NCBI GenBank assembly: GCA_036873755.1
Contig: JAVTVY010017248.1
Span: 1-64,000 of the forward strand
Direction: 5' to 3'
Length of the DNA stretch: 64,000 nt
DNA from: Hanleya hanleyi
Lineage: Eukaryota > Mollusca > Polyplacophora > Lepidopleurida > Hanleyidae
Numbering within the stretch: position 1 is the first letter of the stretch; every line of letters starts with the position of its first letter. The position numbers and the translations under genes were made by a program. The notes under the pieces were generated by a model, which made no database searches, was not told the origin of the DNA, and was given only the letters and a program-made list of their open reading frames with translations. This document shows positions 40,192 to 50,931 of the stretch, one piece after another.

Positions 40192-41469
40192 ATATCTTTT
40201 CTTAACCATGTCCTTGAATTTGATTTGTGGACCGTGCCGCCCACACAAACCAGTGCCGAGCAAGGATTATGGGTGGAGCATCTCCCGCTCTCCAGCATCA
40301 ACGAAACAGGGCCCATCGAGTTCACCATCAGCAATGCGGATACGGCCTACGTGGATTTAGCCCATACGTACTTGTATGTAGAAGCCAAGGTCGTCAATGG
40401 GGATGGCTCCAGAATCATCCAAGCTGCAACGGTGGGCCCGACGAATCTCTGGCTAACAGGTGGATATTTTTCTCAGCGACAAACTCATCAGTGACTCGAC
40501 CAACACGCACCCCTATCGAGCCTACATCGAGAAACTGTTGTCGTATGGACGAGAGGTTAAAAAATCTCAGCTGACAGCCGCTTCATTCTACCAGAACACA
40601 GCCGAGCACATGGACACGGTGAACAATGAAGGATATAACAAACGGAAGGCTTTCACCACGAACGGCGCCTCGGTGGATCTCATGGGTCGACTGCAGGCAG
40701 ACATTTTCATGCAAGACCGGTACCTCTTGAACAAGATCCCCATCAAAATCCGACTGATACGGGCGCCTCCGACCTTCGCCTTGATGGCCACTAACGTAGA
40801 CGGGCATGCAGCCGACTATAAGATTGTCATCCAACACGCAGTCCTGTATGTCCGGAAAGTGAAACCGAATATAGCCGTTCAATTGGGACATATGAAAGCC
40901 TTGGAAAGAAAACCAGCCCAGTACCCTATCCGACGTGTACAAACCAAAGTGTTCTCTGTACCTGCTGGAAATATGAGCGCCAACAAAGAAAACCTGTTCC
41001 TGGGGGAAATACCCAAGCGATTGATCCTGGCCTGTGTGGAAAATACCAGTTTCAGCGGAGCCTACCCAGAGAACCCGTTTGACTTTAAACATTTCGGCAT
41101 CAATTTTGTGGCCCTGCATGTAGACGGACAACAGGTCCCAGCCACGGCCTTAACATCGAACTTTGGGCGCAGGAATTTCATTCGAGCCTTCAGAGCCTGT
41201 TTACAGCCACCGGTCAAATCAACCAGGACGAAGGCAATATGATCAGTCGGGAGAACTACGCGAACGGATATACGTTGTTCTGTTTCGATCTGACCCCCAC
41301 CTTAGAGAACGACCATCAGCTGGCCCTCGCCAAGCAAGGCTATTTACGGTTGGAAATCCACTTTGCACGAGCCCTCGGGACCACCGTCAATGTGATCTGC
41401 TACGCCGAGTTTGACAACATCATTCAAGTGGACAAGACGCGCAACATCGTGTGTGAGTTCTCCACCTAA
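40192..41469 (+). pseudogene. Polinton major capsid protein (double jelly roll), two frameshifts
   Basis: Capsid similarity begins at ISFLNHVLEFDLWTVPPTQT (40192), with ATA where a start codon would be expected; copy A also has ATA here. Then EFTISNADTAYVDLAHTYL and VGPTNLWL. A small indel at about 40450 shifts to the frame with IFLSDKLISDSTNTHPYRAY, VDLMGRLQADIF, IRLIRAPPTFALMATN, SGAYPENPFDFKHFGINF. A second indel near 41180-41200 shifts to the frame with YTLFCFDLTPTLEND and NVICYAEFDNIIQVD, stop 41467-41469. Around 425 codons in all. This is the hexon-like protein (F54H12.2-like in animal annotations). Confidence 0.88.
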
Positions 41470-41470
41470 A

Positions 41471-42081
41471 ATGGATACAGACCAGATAGTCATCGTGCTG
41501 GAGAATGACACAGGGACACGTATGGTCTTTCAAGGGGTGTTCGCCCGAGATGTGTTCCCATTAGACCGTATGTATCCTGCTGCTTACGTTCTCAACACGG
41601 ACCCGATGGATCGGCCCGATGAACATTGGGTGGCCGTGTACTTGACAGAAGCGCAGGGCGAATACTTTGACCCATACGGCCTGCTCCCCCCCATCCCGAT
41701 TTAACAGACTTCATGGATCAAGGCACAGAGACGTGGTGTTGGAACAGTCAAACGTTGCAAAGCCTGACCAGTAGCGTGTGCGGATAATATTGCTTGTTTT
41801 ACCTGTACCATCGATGCCGGGGCAGAACCTTATCTACCATCGTACAGATGTTTGACGAGTACCCCAAGGCCGAGGACCGCGATGTACTCGTATATGACTT
41901 GGCCGTCCATCATTTCAATGTACAAGCCCCGTTCTGGGCTCAAGTTCTTTCAATGTACAGGCCCCCGTTTCTGGGCTTAAGTTTACAAGCCCCCTGTTCT
42001 GGGCTTCAGTTCTTTCAATGTACAAGCCCCCTGTTCTGGGCTTCAGTTTTCACGTGGTTGTTCTCACGTTGCTGTTACTGA
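41471..42081 (+). pseudogene. Polinton adenain-like maturation protease with broken active site
   Basis: ATG 41471 directly follows the capsid stop. Catalytic His in EHWVAVYL (41624-41626) and Asp in YFDPYG (41669-41671) are in the first frame. A frameshift in a C-run near 41685-41695 ends that frame at 41704. The nucleophile region SSVCG follows in another frame, with Cys codon 41779-41781, and is cut by TAA at 41785-41787, where copy A still has Gln. Coding then runs on through YCLFYLYHRC and HHFNVQAPFW to TGA 42079-42081. The tail (41924-42050) is three to four partial duplications of the 'caatgtacaagccccgttctgggct' DNA. AATAAAAA at 42081 is a likely poly(A) signal. Confidence 0.83.
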
Positions 42082-42234
42082 ATAAAAAATGAGATCTCAC
42101 CAAAAAACCCTGTATTGTGTGTTTAGTATATGAGCATAATGCATGAAACTGGCTTTGAACACCGTATTATCCAATCAGTGGCCTAGAATGGGGCCAAAGT
42201 TAACCCATCCATGTCCAGAAAACATTACCCGGGT
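42082..42234. other. Short spacer where polymerase gene would be expected
   Basis: Only about 150 bp lie between the protease stop and the right terminal repeat. No minus-strand polymerase sequence is present, unlike copy A. Confidence 0.75.
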
Positions 42235-44604
42235 GTACAAGAACCTGGATGTAAGCGCGAACGTAGGCGAAAGCATCCCAGTACCCGGATGTAGGCGCAG
42301 ACGTGAGCGAAATTCTAGTACCGTCCATTGGTTCTTTTATCGATCGCTCATTGGCTCCTTTTCTCGACCGCTGATTGGCCCAAATGGAACTGCCCATCCT
42401 TCCCAGGTTAATTTACAATCCCCTTTTTGGGTTCAAGCTCTGTATATCGATGCCGCAGCATTGTTGCCGAACCTTGCCGAAAGGGAGACCTTTGACCTGG
42501 ATGTGACCTTTGCCCTTTTGACCCGACATTCATCCGCGTACTTCCGGTGATGACGCGCGCGCGCTTGCGGCCGGAGAACCCGCGCGCGCGCGCGCTGCGG
42601 CCGGGGAGGGCCGGACCGGGCGGGAAAAGCCCCACAGACAGGTCAGTACATGCATTCCTAACATGTTCCCAGGTCACACCCCATTCACACAGACCCTCAT
42701 GCATACCCGGATGCAGGCGCAGACATCAGCGAAATTCTGGCGGGAAAATCCCCACAGACAGGTCGGTACATGTCCTATCATGTTCCAAGGTCACGCCCCA
42801 TTCACCCAAATCGGAAGTGACGTCATACCCCTGATTTTACATGCACCCATCCATGACTGGGTGCCCCTTCACGAATGCTTCACTTTGATACCTCACTCGA
42901 CTCCATCGGACCATTAGCGGCCCACCTAGACCGCAAAAACATCTTTTTCCACACGCGCTTCTCACAATTCTCTGTCTGCGCATGCGCAGAATGTGGACAA
43001 GGCCAAGACACCACTCCAGGCTGTTGCTCCTCCACATATGCTTCACATGGATACCGCACTCGACTCCATCGGCCCATTGGTGGCTCGCCTAGGCCCCAGA
43101 ACGTCTATTTCCATACAGTTTCTCTACTGCGCATGCGCAGAATGACGTCAGTTCTACGTCACACCCAGCCCGTTGGATACTCCCTCACGTATGCTTTACA
43201 TTGATACCTCACTCGATCCAATCGGCCCACTAGTGGCCTACCTAAACCCCAACACGTCTATTTCTATACTACGGCCAGACTGCGCATGCGCAGACTATTG
43301 GCAACGAACGACACACTAGCCCAGACGGATGCTCCCTCACGACAGCTTCAAGATAAGACCTCATACGACACCATAGTATCATTAGGGGCTCACCTAAACC
43401 CTAAAACGTCTATTTCCACACCCTTTCCCCAGAATTCCCTGTCTGCGCATGCGCAGAATGTTGACAACGGCCGAGACACTAGTCCAATCAGATGCCCCCT
43501 CACATATGCTTCACATTGATACCTCACTCAACTCCGTCGGCTCATTAGTGGCTCACCTAGATCCAAAATCGTCTATTTTCATACCCTTTGTCTATTGCGC
43601 ATGCGCAGAATGACGATATTCCGACCCCACATCCATCCAGTGGAATGTCCCCTCACATAGGCTTCACATTGATACCTCACTTGACCCCATCGGTCCATTA
43701 GTGGCCCACCTAGACCCCAAAACGGCTATTTCCATATACTTGGTCTACCGCGCATGCGCAGAATGACGATATTTCAACCCCACACCCAGCCCTTCGGATG
43801 CGCCTTCACGAATGCTTCACATTGATACCTCATACGACTCCATCGACCCACTAGTGGCCCACCTAGACCCCAAAACGTCTATTTTCATAAACTTGGTCCA
43901 TAGATTTAATATGCATTCCTAGTACCCGTTCTCTGCATGGCAGAACTGTACAACCCAGAACAAATCTGGACATGCCTTGATCTCGGGGAGCCAGGTGTTC
44001 GGCACGTGAGCTCACTCAAGCAGGCGCCAGACCAGGTGTAGCTCACTCACGCAGACGCCAGACCAGGTGTTCACGGTCGCCGCAACATTGTAGCGAACGT
44101 GCAACATTGTTGCAATTCGGGGAGCCAGGTGTTTGGCACGTGAACTCACTCACGCAGACGAGAGACCAGGTGTTCACCGCAACATTGTAGCGAACGTGCA
44201 ACAATGTTGAGATTCGGGGAGCCAGGTGTTCGGCACGTGACAACCCCAAGCAGACGACAGCGAAATTCTGGCGGGAAAACCCCACAGTCAGGTCAGTACA
44301 TGGCCTATCATGTTCCCACGGACCTCACCGAAAAGACACGGACGTACCAATCGGACCTGACCGAAAAGACACGGAGGTGGCCGAAGGGATACGGAGGTGA
44401 CCGAAGACACACGGAGTTGAACGACATTGTGGAAAAACCCCACAGGCAGGTCAGTACATATCTTATCATGTTCACAGGTCACGCCCCATTCACCCAGACC
44501 GGAAGTGACGTCATACGGGACTGGTGGCGCCGCCCGGCGGAAAAAGCGGAACCAAGAGTTACCTCCCCGAAAAATGTTGCTTGAAATACGCTTATACTAC
44601 TACT
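42235..44604 (-). repeat. Right inverted terminal repeat of copy 2
   Basis: Mirror of 31535-33785 at roughly 90% or better identity by eye. Contains the inverse six-unit NRF-1-like array (42977-43760), the GCAACATTGT hairpin units (43990-44240) and the ~20-bp units (44320-44420), and ends CGCTTATACTACTACT. Confidence 0.88.
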
Positions 44605-44610
44605 GGTATA
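44605..44610. other. Target-site duplication, right
   Basis: GGTATA, identical to 31529-31534. Confidence 0.88.
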
Positions 44611-44900
44611 TAAACATGGACTTCCAGAAATATGTGTGAGGTGATTAGCAATAAATAAGGTGTAATCTGAAATTTACGCTTAAGAGGTGAATAAGGGACT
44701 ATACGGAGTGAATACTGAATAGAAGGAAAATGGTAGACAAGATGCAGAATGATTATACATTTAACAAATATTTTTTTAACTTGGATTTAAACAAAGACAT
44801 TGAAGTACATTCTTGGAGATTGGAGGGCAACTTGTTGGGGGCCTTCAATTTTGGGAGTGTGGAAACCCAGATCGATTCGAAAGAATGGTCTATATAATTT
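44611..44900 (-). pseudogene. LINE C-terminus and 3' UTR, right of Polinton insertion
   Basis: On the minus strand the end of a non-LTR ORF is readable: NKLPSNLQ and SMSLFKSKLKKYLLNV with a stop near 44757, the typical terminal FKxxLKxYLL of CR1/Jockey-type ORF2. The 3' UTR then runs to 44611 and resumes left of the Polinton at 31534. The 5' side is truncated near 44900. Confidence 0.68.
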
Positions 44901-46540
44901 GGTTTTAGGTGAAAGTTCGATAAAATTCATCTAAGAAGAGGTGAACTGTTTTTATTTAGGTGAACCGATCAAAATACCTGGCATATCTAAAATGAACCTA
45001 GAGAAATAAACATATAGCAAATCACAATTAAACGGATATACATGATATCAGAAATCGGTTTATAACAATGCAGCATCTTTTTCTGAACCCCTCAATACGC
45101 ATTGGATGGGCATTCTATGTATTTTATGGTTATTGGGACGTTTATTGTGGTGAAAAAAAAAGAAAGGAAAATTAAGATCTGTAGGCCACAGAAAACGAAT
45201 TTCGAGCGGAACCGTCCACTCTGAGATAACCCTTCTATACCCCCAAGGGCTGAGAGTATCTCTTAGCTATCGGTTGTATGCCGTGGATTTGGGTGAGTGA
45301 ATGTAATTTTCTGCTCAGTTTTCGACGTTGTTTATGTGCGTCTTTGAATCGTGAAGAATCAGGCGGCATGAATCTGATAATAAAATCAGAGTAATGTTAC
45401 CTGACTAGGAACGAAACTGTCATTACGATTAGCCAGTAAAGTTTATGTACTCAAGCTTTTTCCGGTCAACAAATACAAATATAAAATAATCTTTATTTGG
45501 TCTCTGCAAGGGCTGTATGAAATATTACTTTCATATAATGTTATATATTACTATTTCATCGTCACCCATATATCTGACATGCAGTCGACCCTTTTTATTC
45601 CACGCTCGAGAAAACAAATCGCTATATGTCAAATTGTGTACTGGCGTATGTGTGTTGGTGTGACCAAGAAAACATTCAGTCAGGATTCCCGCCCGAGCAG
45701 CACACTGCCGAAAGCGAAATCGATGCACTGTGGGGAGGTTGTTTATGGTCTAGATTGAGTAAAAAAAAAAAAAAAATGAGGAATTCAACATGGTGGACAC
45801 AGGAAGTTATCTGAAACTGTTGTTATATTTTGTTTTTCGTCTAATTCAAAGGATTATTTTAGCTCGAAGCAGACTGAAATGTTTCAGGCTACAGCTGATA
45901 ATCTTAGCTCAATTGTTGAGTCTATTTGCATAATCCTCGAGAAACAACATGCGTTCAAAATGATGATAATGTGAGGTTATCTGGCATTCAAATTTTCAGT
46001 TTTTTTCGTTTAGTTCAAGGTAATTTTAATACATGTACCACGATATACATATATAAAAAATTAGGCATCAGTACACCTTAGCCAGTTAGAATGACCCTGG
46101 TCCTGCATGTGTACAGTGAATACTATAGATATGTTACGGTGACAAGAACGAGCGTCGCTTGGATCAAATTGTTATACGTTTCTCATCATAATTACAGGTA
46201 CGGATATGTTGAAATTCAATTTCTTCACGCACAAATTGATTATTTCAGGCCCATTTGAACACTTTCTTCACGATTTAATAGAAATTTCCTGTCGTCAGAA
46301 AAAACATAAAACACGATCATTTCAAGACTTTCATAGACGTCATTTTGAATTTATCTATATGATTAATTGTTCCTAGAATTCTTCTATTATGGACTCCAGT
46401 ATATGCGCACTCATTCGACTTATATACCCAGGAATTCCGATCGTGAATTTTCATACGCTCATTTTTGAGAATAATCCGAGAGTTACGAGAAATCCACAAT
46501 TTTAAGGAATAAGCACAGTAAACAATGGAAGCATAGAATC
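44900..46540. other. AT-rich non-coding stretch
   Basis: Short frames only; an A-run lies at 45760-45774. I see no domain on either strand. Confidence 0.45.
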
Positions 46541-46690
46541 CATCTGTGGGTTTCGCTATTTAGTCATTGTTTTACGGGCACCCGCGTGATTATGTGCGTA
46601 TTATACATCTTTTTGTGTCTGTCTTCCAAGAACGCCGCTCAAGAAACGGGAGCCAATGCCCATATTAGCGCTGTTTCAGCATTATTTATT
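46535..46690 (+). repeat. Dispersed repeat, copy 1
   Basis: 'atagaatccatctgtgggtttcgctatttagtcattg' to 'ccaatgcccatattagcgctg' recurs at 48150-48298 with few differences. Confidence 0.65.
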
Positions 46691-47070
46691 TATTTTTTTT
46701 AAAAATGGCGTGTGCAGCTGCGAAGCAGCTATGTACGCCAATAGTCAAACATTGAGTTTGCTTTTTAACAAAAAAACTTTTCAATTTTCAGGTTTACAAA
46801 AATAGAATAGAGTTGAATATCTTTGTAAGATGTTGAAGTATGAAGCAAAGAGAAGCTTCCACAGATAGTATTATTATTAGCTGGCGAGGCAGGTTAGAAT
46901 ATTTAGAAGAGGAATGGTACATAAATATCAAAAGCAAGTACTTGAACGACCCAATTCAATAAAAAAGTTAAAAAAAAACTTTAAAAAGGCCAGTATAATA
47001 TACACAATATAATTAAGTATATACCATATATAAGCACATCAAGTACTTTTAAGTTATGAAAATGCTATTA

Positions 47071-47334
47071 TTATCTAAATCGGCGAGTGCGTAACACATA
47101 ATTAGCAACTGCCTTTAAAACGTTATCTCTGTTTCGTTCTGGGTTAAGAACATGCTCAAAAGTTGGATTAAATACATCAAGAAGTAAAAGTCTTTGGCGT
47201 TCATTAGTATGCCGCCTGCACGTCATTAAATAATGTTGAACTGTGTCCTCCACGTCACAAGTTTCGCAAGGACCAGTTGGATTCCTGGGCATACTGTGTA
47301 AGACGCTATTAACAGCTATGGGGATAATCTGCAA
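47071..47334 (-). pseudogene. LINE ORF2 C-terminal zinc-knuckle fragment
   Basis: Minus-strand frame with CETCDVEDTVQHYLMTCRRH, i.e. C-x2-C-x8-H-x4-C, followed by an R-rich helix. This CCHC-type ending is usual at the C-terminus of non-LTR retrotransposon proteins. The RT core is not present next to it. Confidence 0.6.
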
Positions 47335-47479
47335 ATAAGCACCTCAATAGATATATTAACAGTGGCTGAAGTGCATAATAAAAACTACCTGTGGTAGAAT
47401 ATCGCCATTCGTCTAGGGAGTGTCCGTCAGTGTACCACTCTGAGGAATCCAGGGGGCGTATCATCAATTACACATTGGC

Positions 47480-48170
47480 CATTTGAAAAGCAGAACTGAA
47501 ATCACGTGACAAATTGTTAATCTAGAAAAGAAGACGTAGACCGCTTAGTCGCGCTGTCGAGAGAGAGAGAGAGAGAGAGACAGAACCGCACAAAAGCAAC
47601 TGACCGGACTAGACGTATAGGTGAGTTTATTGGTTCATACCTATCAGGAAAAACTTGAAAAATTGTTATGCCATCTCTTGTTACAAACGGTTTTGTTTTC
47701 TAAACATTGTACCAGGTTTACCATGTCATTTCGCTGAAATTCTATCTGATCTACCTACGCAATATCTATGTTTCGGTAGAGCTGATATCGCCAACAAAAT
47801 TATTCGCTAAGTCACTGAAAGAATAAAAGCGAATGAGAATCGGATTCAACGGATTTATCGTTGCCAATAACGTGCATCCTGACCGTTTTGGATATTTAAA
47901 AGTATTTACTATAGAATGATTTCTTCTTGTAGCAAAAGTATGATACTTCACCCAACCCCAGTTGTTCTTTCAATAATGAAGTTTTCTAATATATTATGTG
48001 CAAATATCATTTTGTTTTGAAGTTTCTGGTTCTTGTAGATGCGGATTTACTCGATAATATGCACGAGTGATTGTCATAACTTTCATTAACAATTACAATA
48101 CAATCGTCTGATCCTATATTCGATAGCCAGTCGTCGTCCAAATGGCATGAAATCATAGAATCCATCTGTA
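47480..48170 (+). repeat. Direct segmental duplication, copy 1
   Basis: Matches 48700-49310: shared (GA)n, 'ggtgagtttattggttcatacctatcagg' (47621 and 48868), 'ccatgtcatttcgctgaaat' and 'ttatcgttgccaataacgtgc'. Offsets of 1.15-1.25 kb show internal indels. Confidence 0.75.
47557..47582 (+). repeat. (GA)n microsatellite 1
   Basis: GA run within duplication copy 1; the homologous run at 48789-48824 is longer. Confidence 0.9.
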
Positions 48171-48298
48171 GTTTTCGCTATTTAGTCATTGTTTTAGGGG
48201 CACCCGCGTGGTTTTGTGCGTATTATACATCTTTTTGTGTCTGTGTTCCAAGAACGCAGATCAAGAAGCGGGAGCCAATGCCCATATTAGCGCTGACT
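48150..48298 (+). repeat. Dispersed repeat, copy 2
   Basis: Second copy of 46535-46690, between the two duplication copies. Confidence 0.65.
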
Positions 48299-48699
48299 CA
48301 TAATGAAATTGGGACCCGTAGGCAAATTCAATGCCGCAACAACCCAATCTGATTAAAAACATATCCACTCGGGCGTAAGTGAATCGGTTTCTGGGTCTGG
48401 TTTTAATCAGATGGCGCAACAACCAAACATTTTTCAGTTTCCCATCCTTATCTTAAATGATTACAGACCAAGATCGTTGTTATGTTATTAATACATAAGC
48501 CTATAGTGGTAAAGTTTAGTATATTTAGATAACGATATTTCATTGCAGAAATTGTATCAAAAATGTGTTTATTTACATTTTCTTGTGAAAGAGAGGACAC
48601 CAACGTTTAATAGCTAAGCACCTGCACTCTCGTCTAAGGAAAACTATACATTTCGAATACATTCCATAGTCTTAGGGAGAGGGCGTATCACCAATTACA

Positions 48700-48784
48700 C
48701 ATTGACGCTATGGAACGCAGAACTGAAATCACGTAACGAATTGTTATTCTAGAAAAGAAGACGAAGGCCGCTTAATCGAGCTGT

Positions 48785-48829
<45 letters not shown>

Positions 48830-49330
48830 AAACCACACAAAAGCAGCTTACCAGACTAGAGGTAAAGGTGAGTTTATTGGTTCATACCTATCAGGAAAAA
48901 CTTGTTTATGCCATCTCTTGCTCCAAACGGTTTTGTTTTCAAAACATTGGGCCAGGTTTACCATGTCATTTCGCTGAAATCATGTCTGATCGATCTAAGC
49001 AATTCACTGAAGGAGTAAAAGCGAATGAGAATCGAATTCAACGGATTTATCGTTGCCAATAACGTGCTTCCTGACCGTTTCTTCTTGTAGCAAACGTATG
49101 ATACTTCACCCAATCCCAGTATTTCTCTCAATAATGAAGTTATGTGCAAATATCTTTTTGTTTTGAAGTGTCGGATTCTTGTAGATGCGGATTCACTCGA
49201 TAATATGCAGGAGTGATTGTCATAACTTTCATTAACAATTACAATACAATCGTCTGATCTTATATTCAGTAGCCAGTCGTCGTCCATGTGGCATTTCCGC
49301 ATCCATAATCGAAATAGCTGATTCATAAGG
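48700..49330 (+). repeat. Direct segmental duplication, copy 2
   Basis: Second copy of 47480-48170. A minus-strand frame (48958-49326) is open here and the reading DDDWL...SDDCIVIVNESYDNHSCILSS is also largely legible in copy 1, so an old coding fragment is possible, but I recognise no family. Confidence 0.7.
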
Positions 49331-49394
49331 CATTATATTTGCCCCAAAACGCAAGCTATCATAAGTAAACATGTAATCAACATATATTAACTCA

Positions 49395-49620
49395 AGTAGT
49401 CTATGGCGCTTCGCACGTGATCGCTAGCCTCACAGCGCTGAACCAGCACGGGTTCGAGCCCCGCTGGTGCATGTGTGAAAGTTTGCTATTTACTTGCCGA
49501 CGGGCGGTGGTTCTCTCCAGGTACTTCGACTTCCTCCACCATTGAAACTGGTTCTCACCATATGTGTGAATAACCTTGAGTGTGACATTAAATAAAATAC
49601 CCCTTCCTCTCCACAAATTG
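49395..49620 (+). mobile_element. tRNA-derived SINE
   Basis: The head has a tRNA-like part with box B GGTTCGAGCCC (49450-49460) inside a T-arm-like CAGC...GCTG stem. It is followed by a body 'ggtggttctctccaggtac' and 'cttcctccaccattgaaactgg' and a tail 'gacattaaataaaat'. The body resembles central domains shared by many mollusc SINEs; I do not assign a named family. Confidence 0.65.
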
Positions 49621-49790
49621 ACCAGCGTTTCTATTCAGATAGTTCTGATCAGTAAAGGAAAGGTGATATCATATAGTGTGAAGTTAGAAGTTTTAAAACT
49701 TATCTTCAAAAATACAGTTCTACTGTATATTTCACAAGAGACTGCAGTTTATTTTTCCCCAATAAAATTAAGTGTAGTACCGGTACAGGC

Positions 49791-50422
49791 CTACACTGTT
49801 ATAAATTTCCGTTATTTCACAGTGAATGTACGTTGGAGTTTACAGTACATTTTATCGTAAACACATTAATTTGTAAATTGAAATATGATATTTCAGTTGA
49901 CATCAACTGGAATGGGTAAACTCATTGCACAACATAACATACCTGTTTTCTCTTAAAGAAGGTTGATATCTTTGCACACAAAACGCTAAGTTGCAGGAAA
50001 CATCCGACATTCAGAGCATTATCAGAACACGCGCTGAGACGGACACAGCGCCTAACTTTATTTTCAGTCCAAAGTACTGTTTGGTTTTAGTTTTATCTGA
50101 CCTGGAGTTGTGTTCCACTATTCGTGTAATAATTTCGCAGATTCCTTCGTGATTATTCACGAACTTTGTTGTGACCGCATTTGTAACGATTAAGAGATGA
50201 AATGAAATTGTAATTATATAGTGTAAAGGATATTTTTAAAAAAACACGGTAGTTGTAAATTACAGTGCAACCTAATTTACAGTTGAATGTCTGTCTCTAA
50301 ATGGCAATTATAAAATACGGTGCAACATTTTACGGCTTAAAGCCTGTACAAAAGCGGTAATTGTAAAATACGATACAACGTAATTTAACTGTGAATTCAC
50401 GGTGCGATTTGTAACAGTGTAG
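49791..50422. mobile_element. MITE with CTACACTGTTA termini
   Basis: The left end CTACACTGTTATAAATTTCC and the right end, complement CTACACTGTTACAAATCGC, form terminal inverted repeats 632 bp apart; internal 'ttgtaaa.tac' motifs recur. No transposase. Confidence 0.6.
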
Positions 50423-50739
50423 CGGATTTAGCTTTTATATGCCGCAAAATCCAAGCCAAATGGCGACGAGAAATAAGAACTTTTAATACCAGCATCCGAT
50501 CAACTAGCGACTTTTCGAAAATAAAATGGTAATTTAACCGGGAAGAAACAAATCCAGCCAAAGAAAAGATCCACAAGCCCACAATGGCACGCTGGAGTGA
50601 ACCCACGTCTGTAACAGACTTGGACAGAAAGAAACCATCTTCAAATTCCAGTTTTGCTGTACACTGGTATATCAGATTAACATTTATTCTCATCACAGGT
50701 ATAGGCGACCCCTGTGTGTCCAAATTCCAGAATCGTGTT

Positions 50740-50812
50740 CTGGCACATGTAGGCACCGTCGTGATATGACTGAAACAATGTTGAAACGACGTTAAATCCT
50801 ACTCACTCACTG
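50740..50812 (+). repeat. ACTC-tailed SINE-like repeat, plus strand
   Basis: 'tgatatgactgaaacaatgttgaaacgacgttaaatcctactcactcac' described in parts; same tail as 4570-4622 and 31075-31140 (minus). Confidence 0.5.
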
Positions 50813-50931
50813 ACCCAAATTCCAGAAAATGCCCCGGAATGTTGTATTATTCAATCGTTCATTCAAAACCATTCGTAATACTCTGTTCTAAACTAATTAT
50901 TGTGTGTCATTGTGGAAGAGACGTCCCCTAA

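Larger units (their letters stand above)
31535..44604 (+). mobile_element. Complete Polinton/Maverick element without a polymerase gene (copy 2)
   Basis: 13,070 bp. The left end is AGTAGTAGTATAAGCG (31535-31550), the right end CGCTTATACTACTACT (44589-44604), with GGTATA repeated on both sides. Long inverted repeats enclose a plus-strand gene block: small membrane protein, two paralogous possible PC4-like genes, integrase, membrane protein, packaging ATPase, core, virion protein, minor capsid, pVI-like, major capsid, protease. Only about 150 bp separate the protease end from the right inverted repeat, so the polymerase gene found in copy A is absent. Most genes are broken. The inverted repeats differ at several percent of positions by eye. 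Confidence 0.9.

Noticed and set aside
49430..49470. Possible true tRNA gene
   Set aside because: Only a T-arm/box B is convincing, no full cloverleaf, and it is followed by a SINE body and tail.
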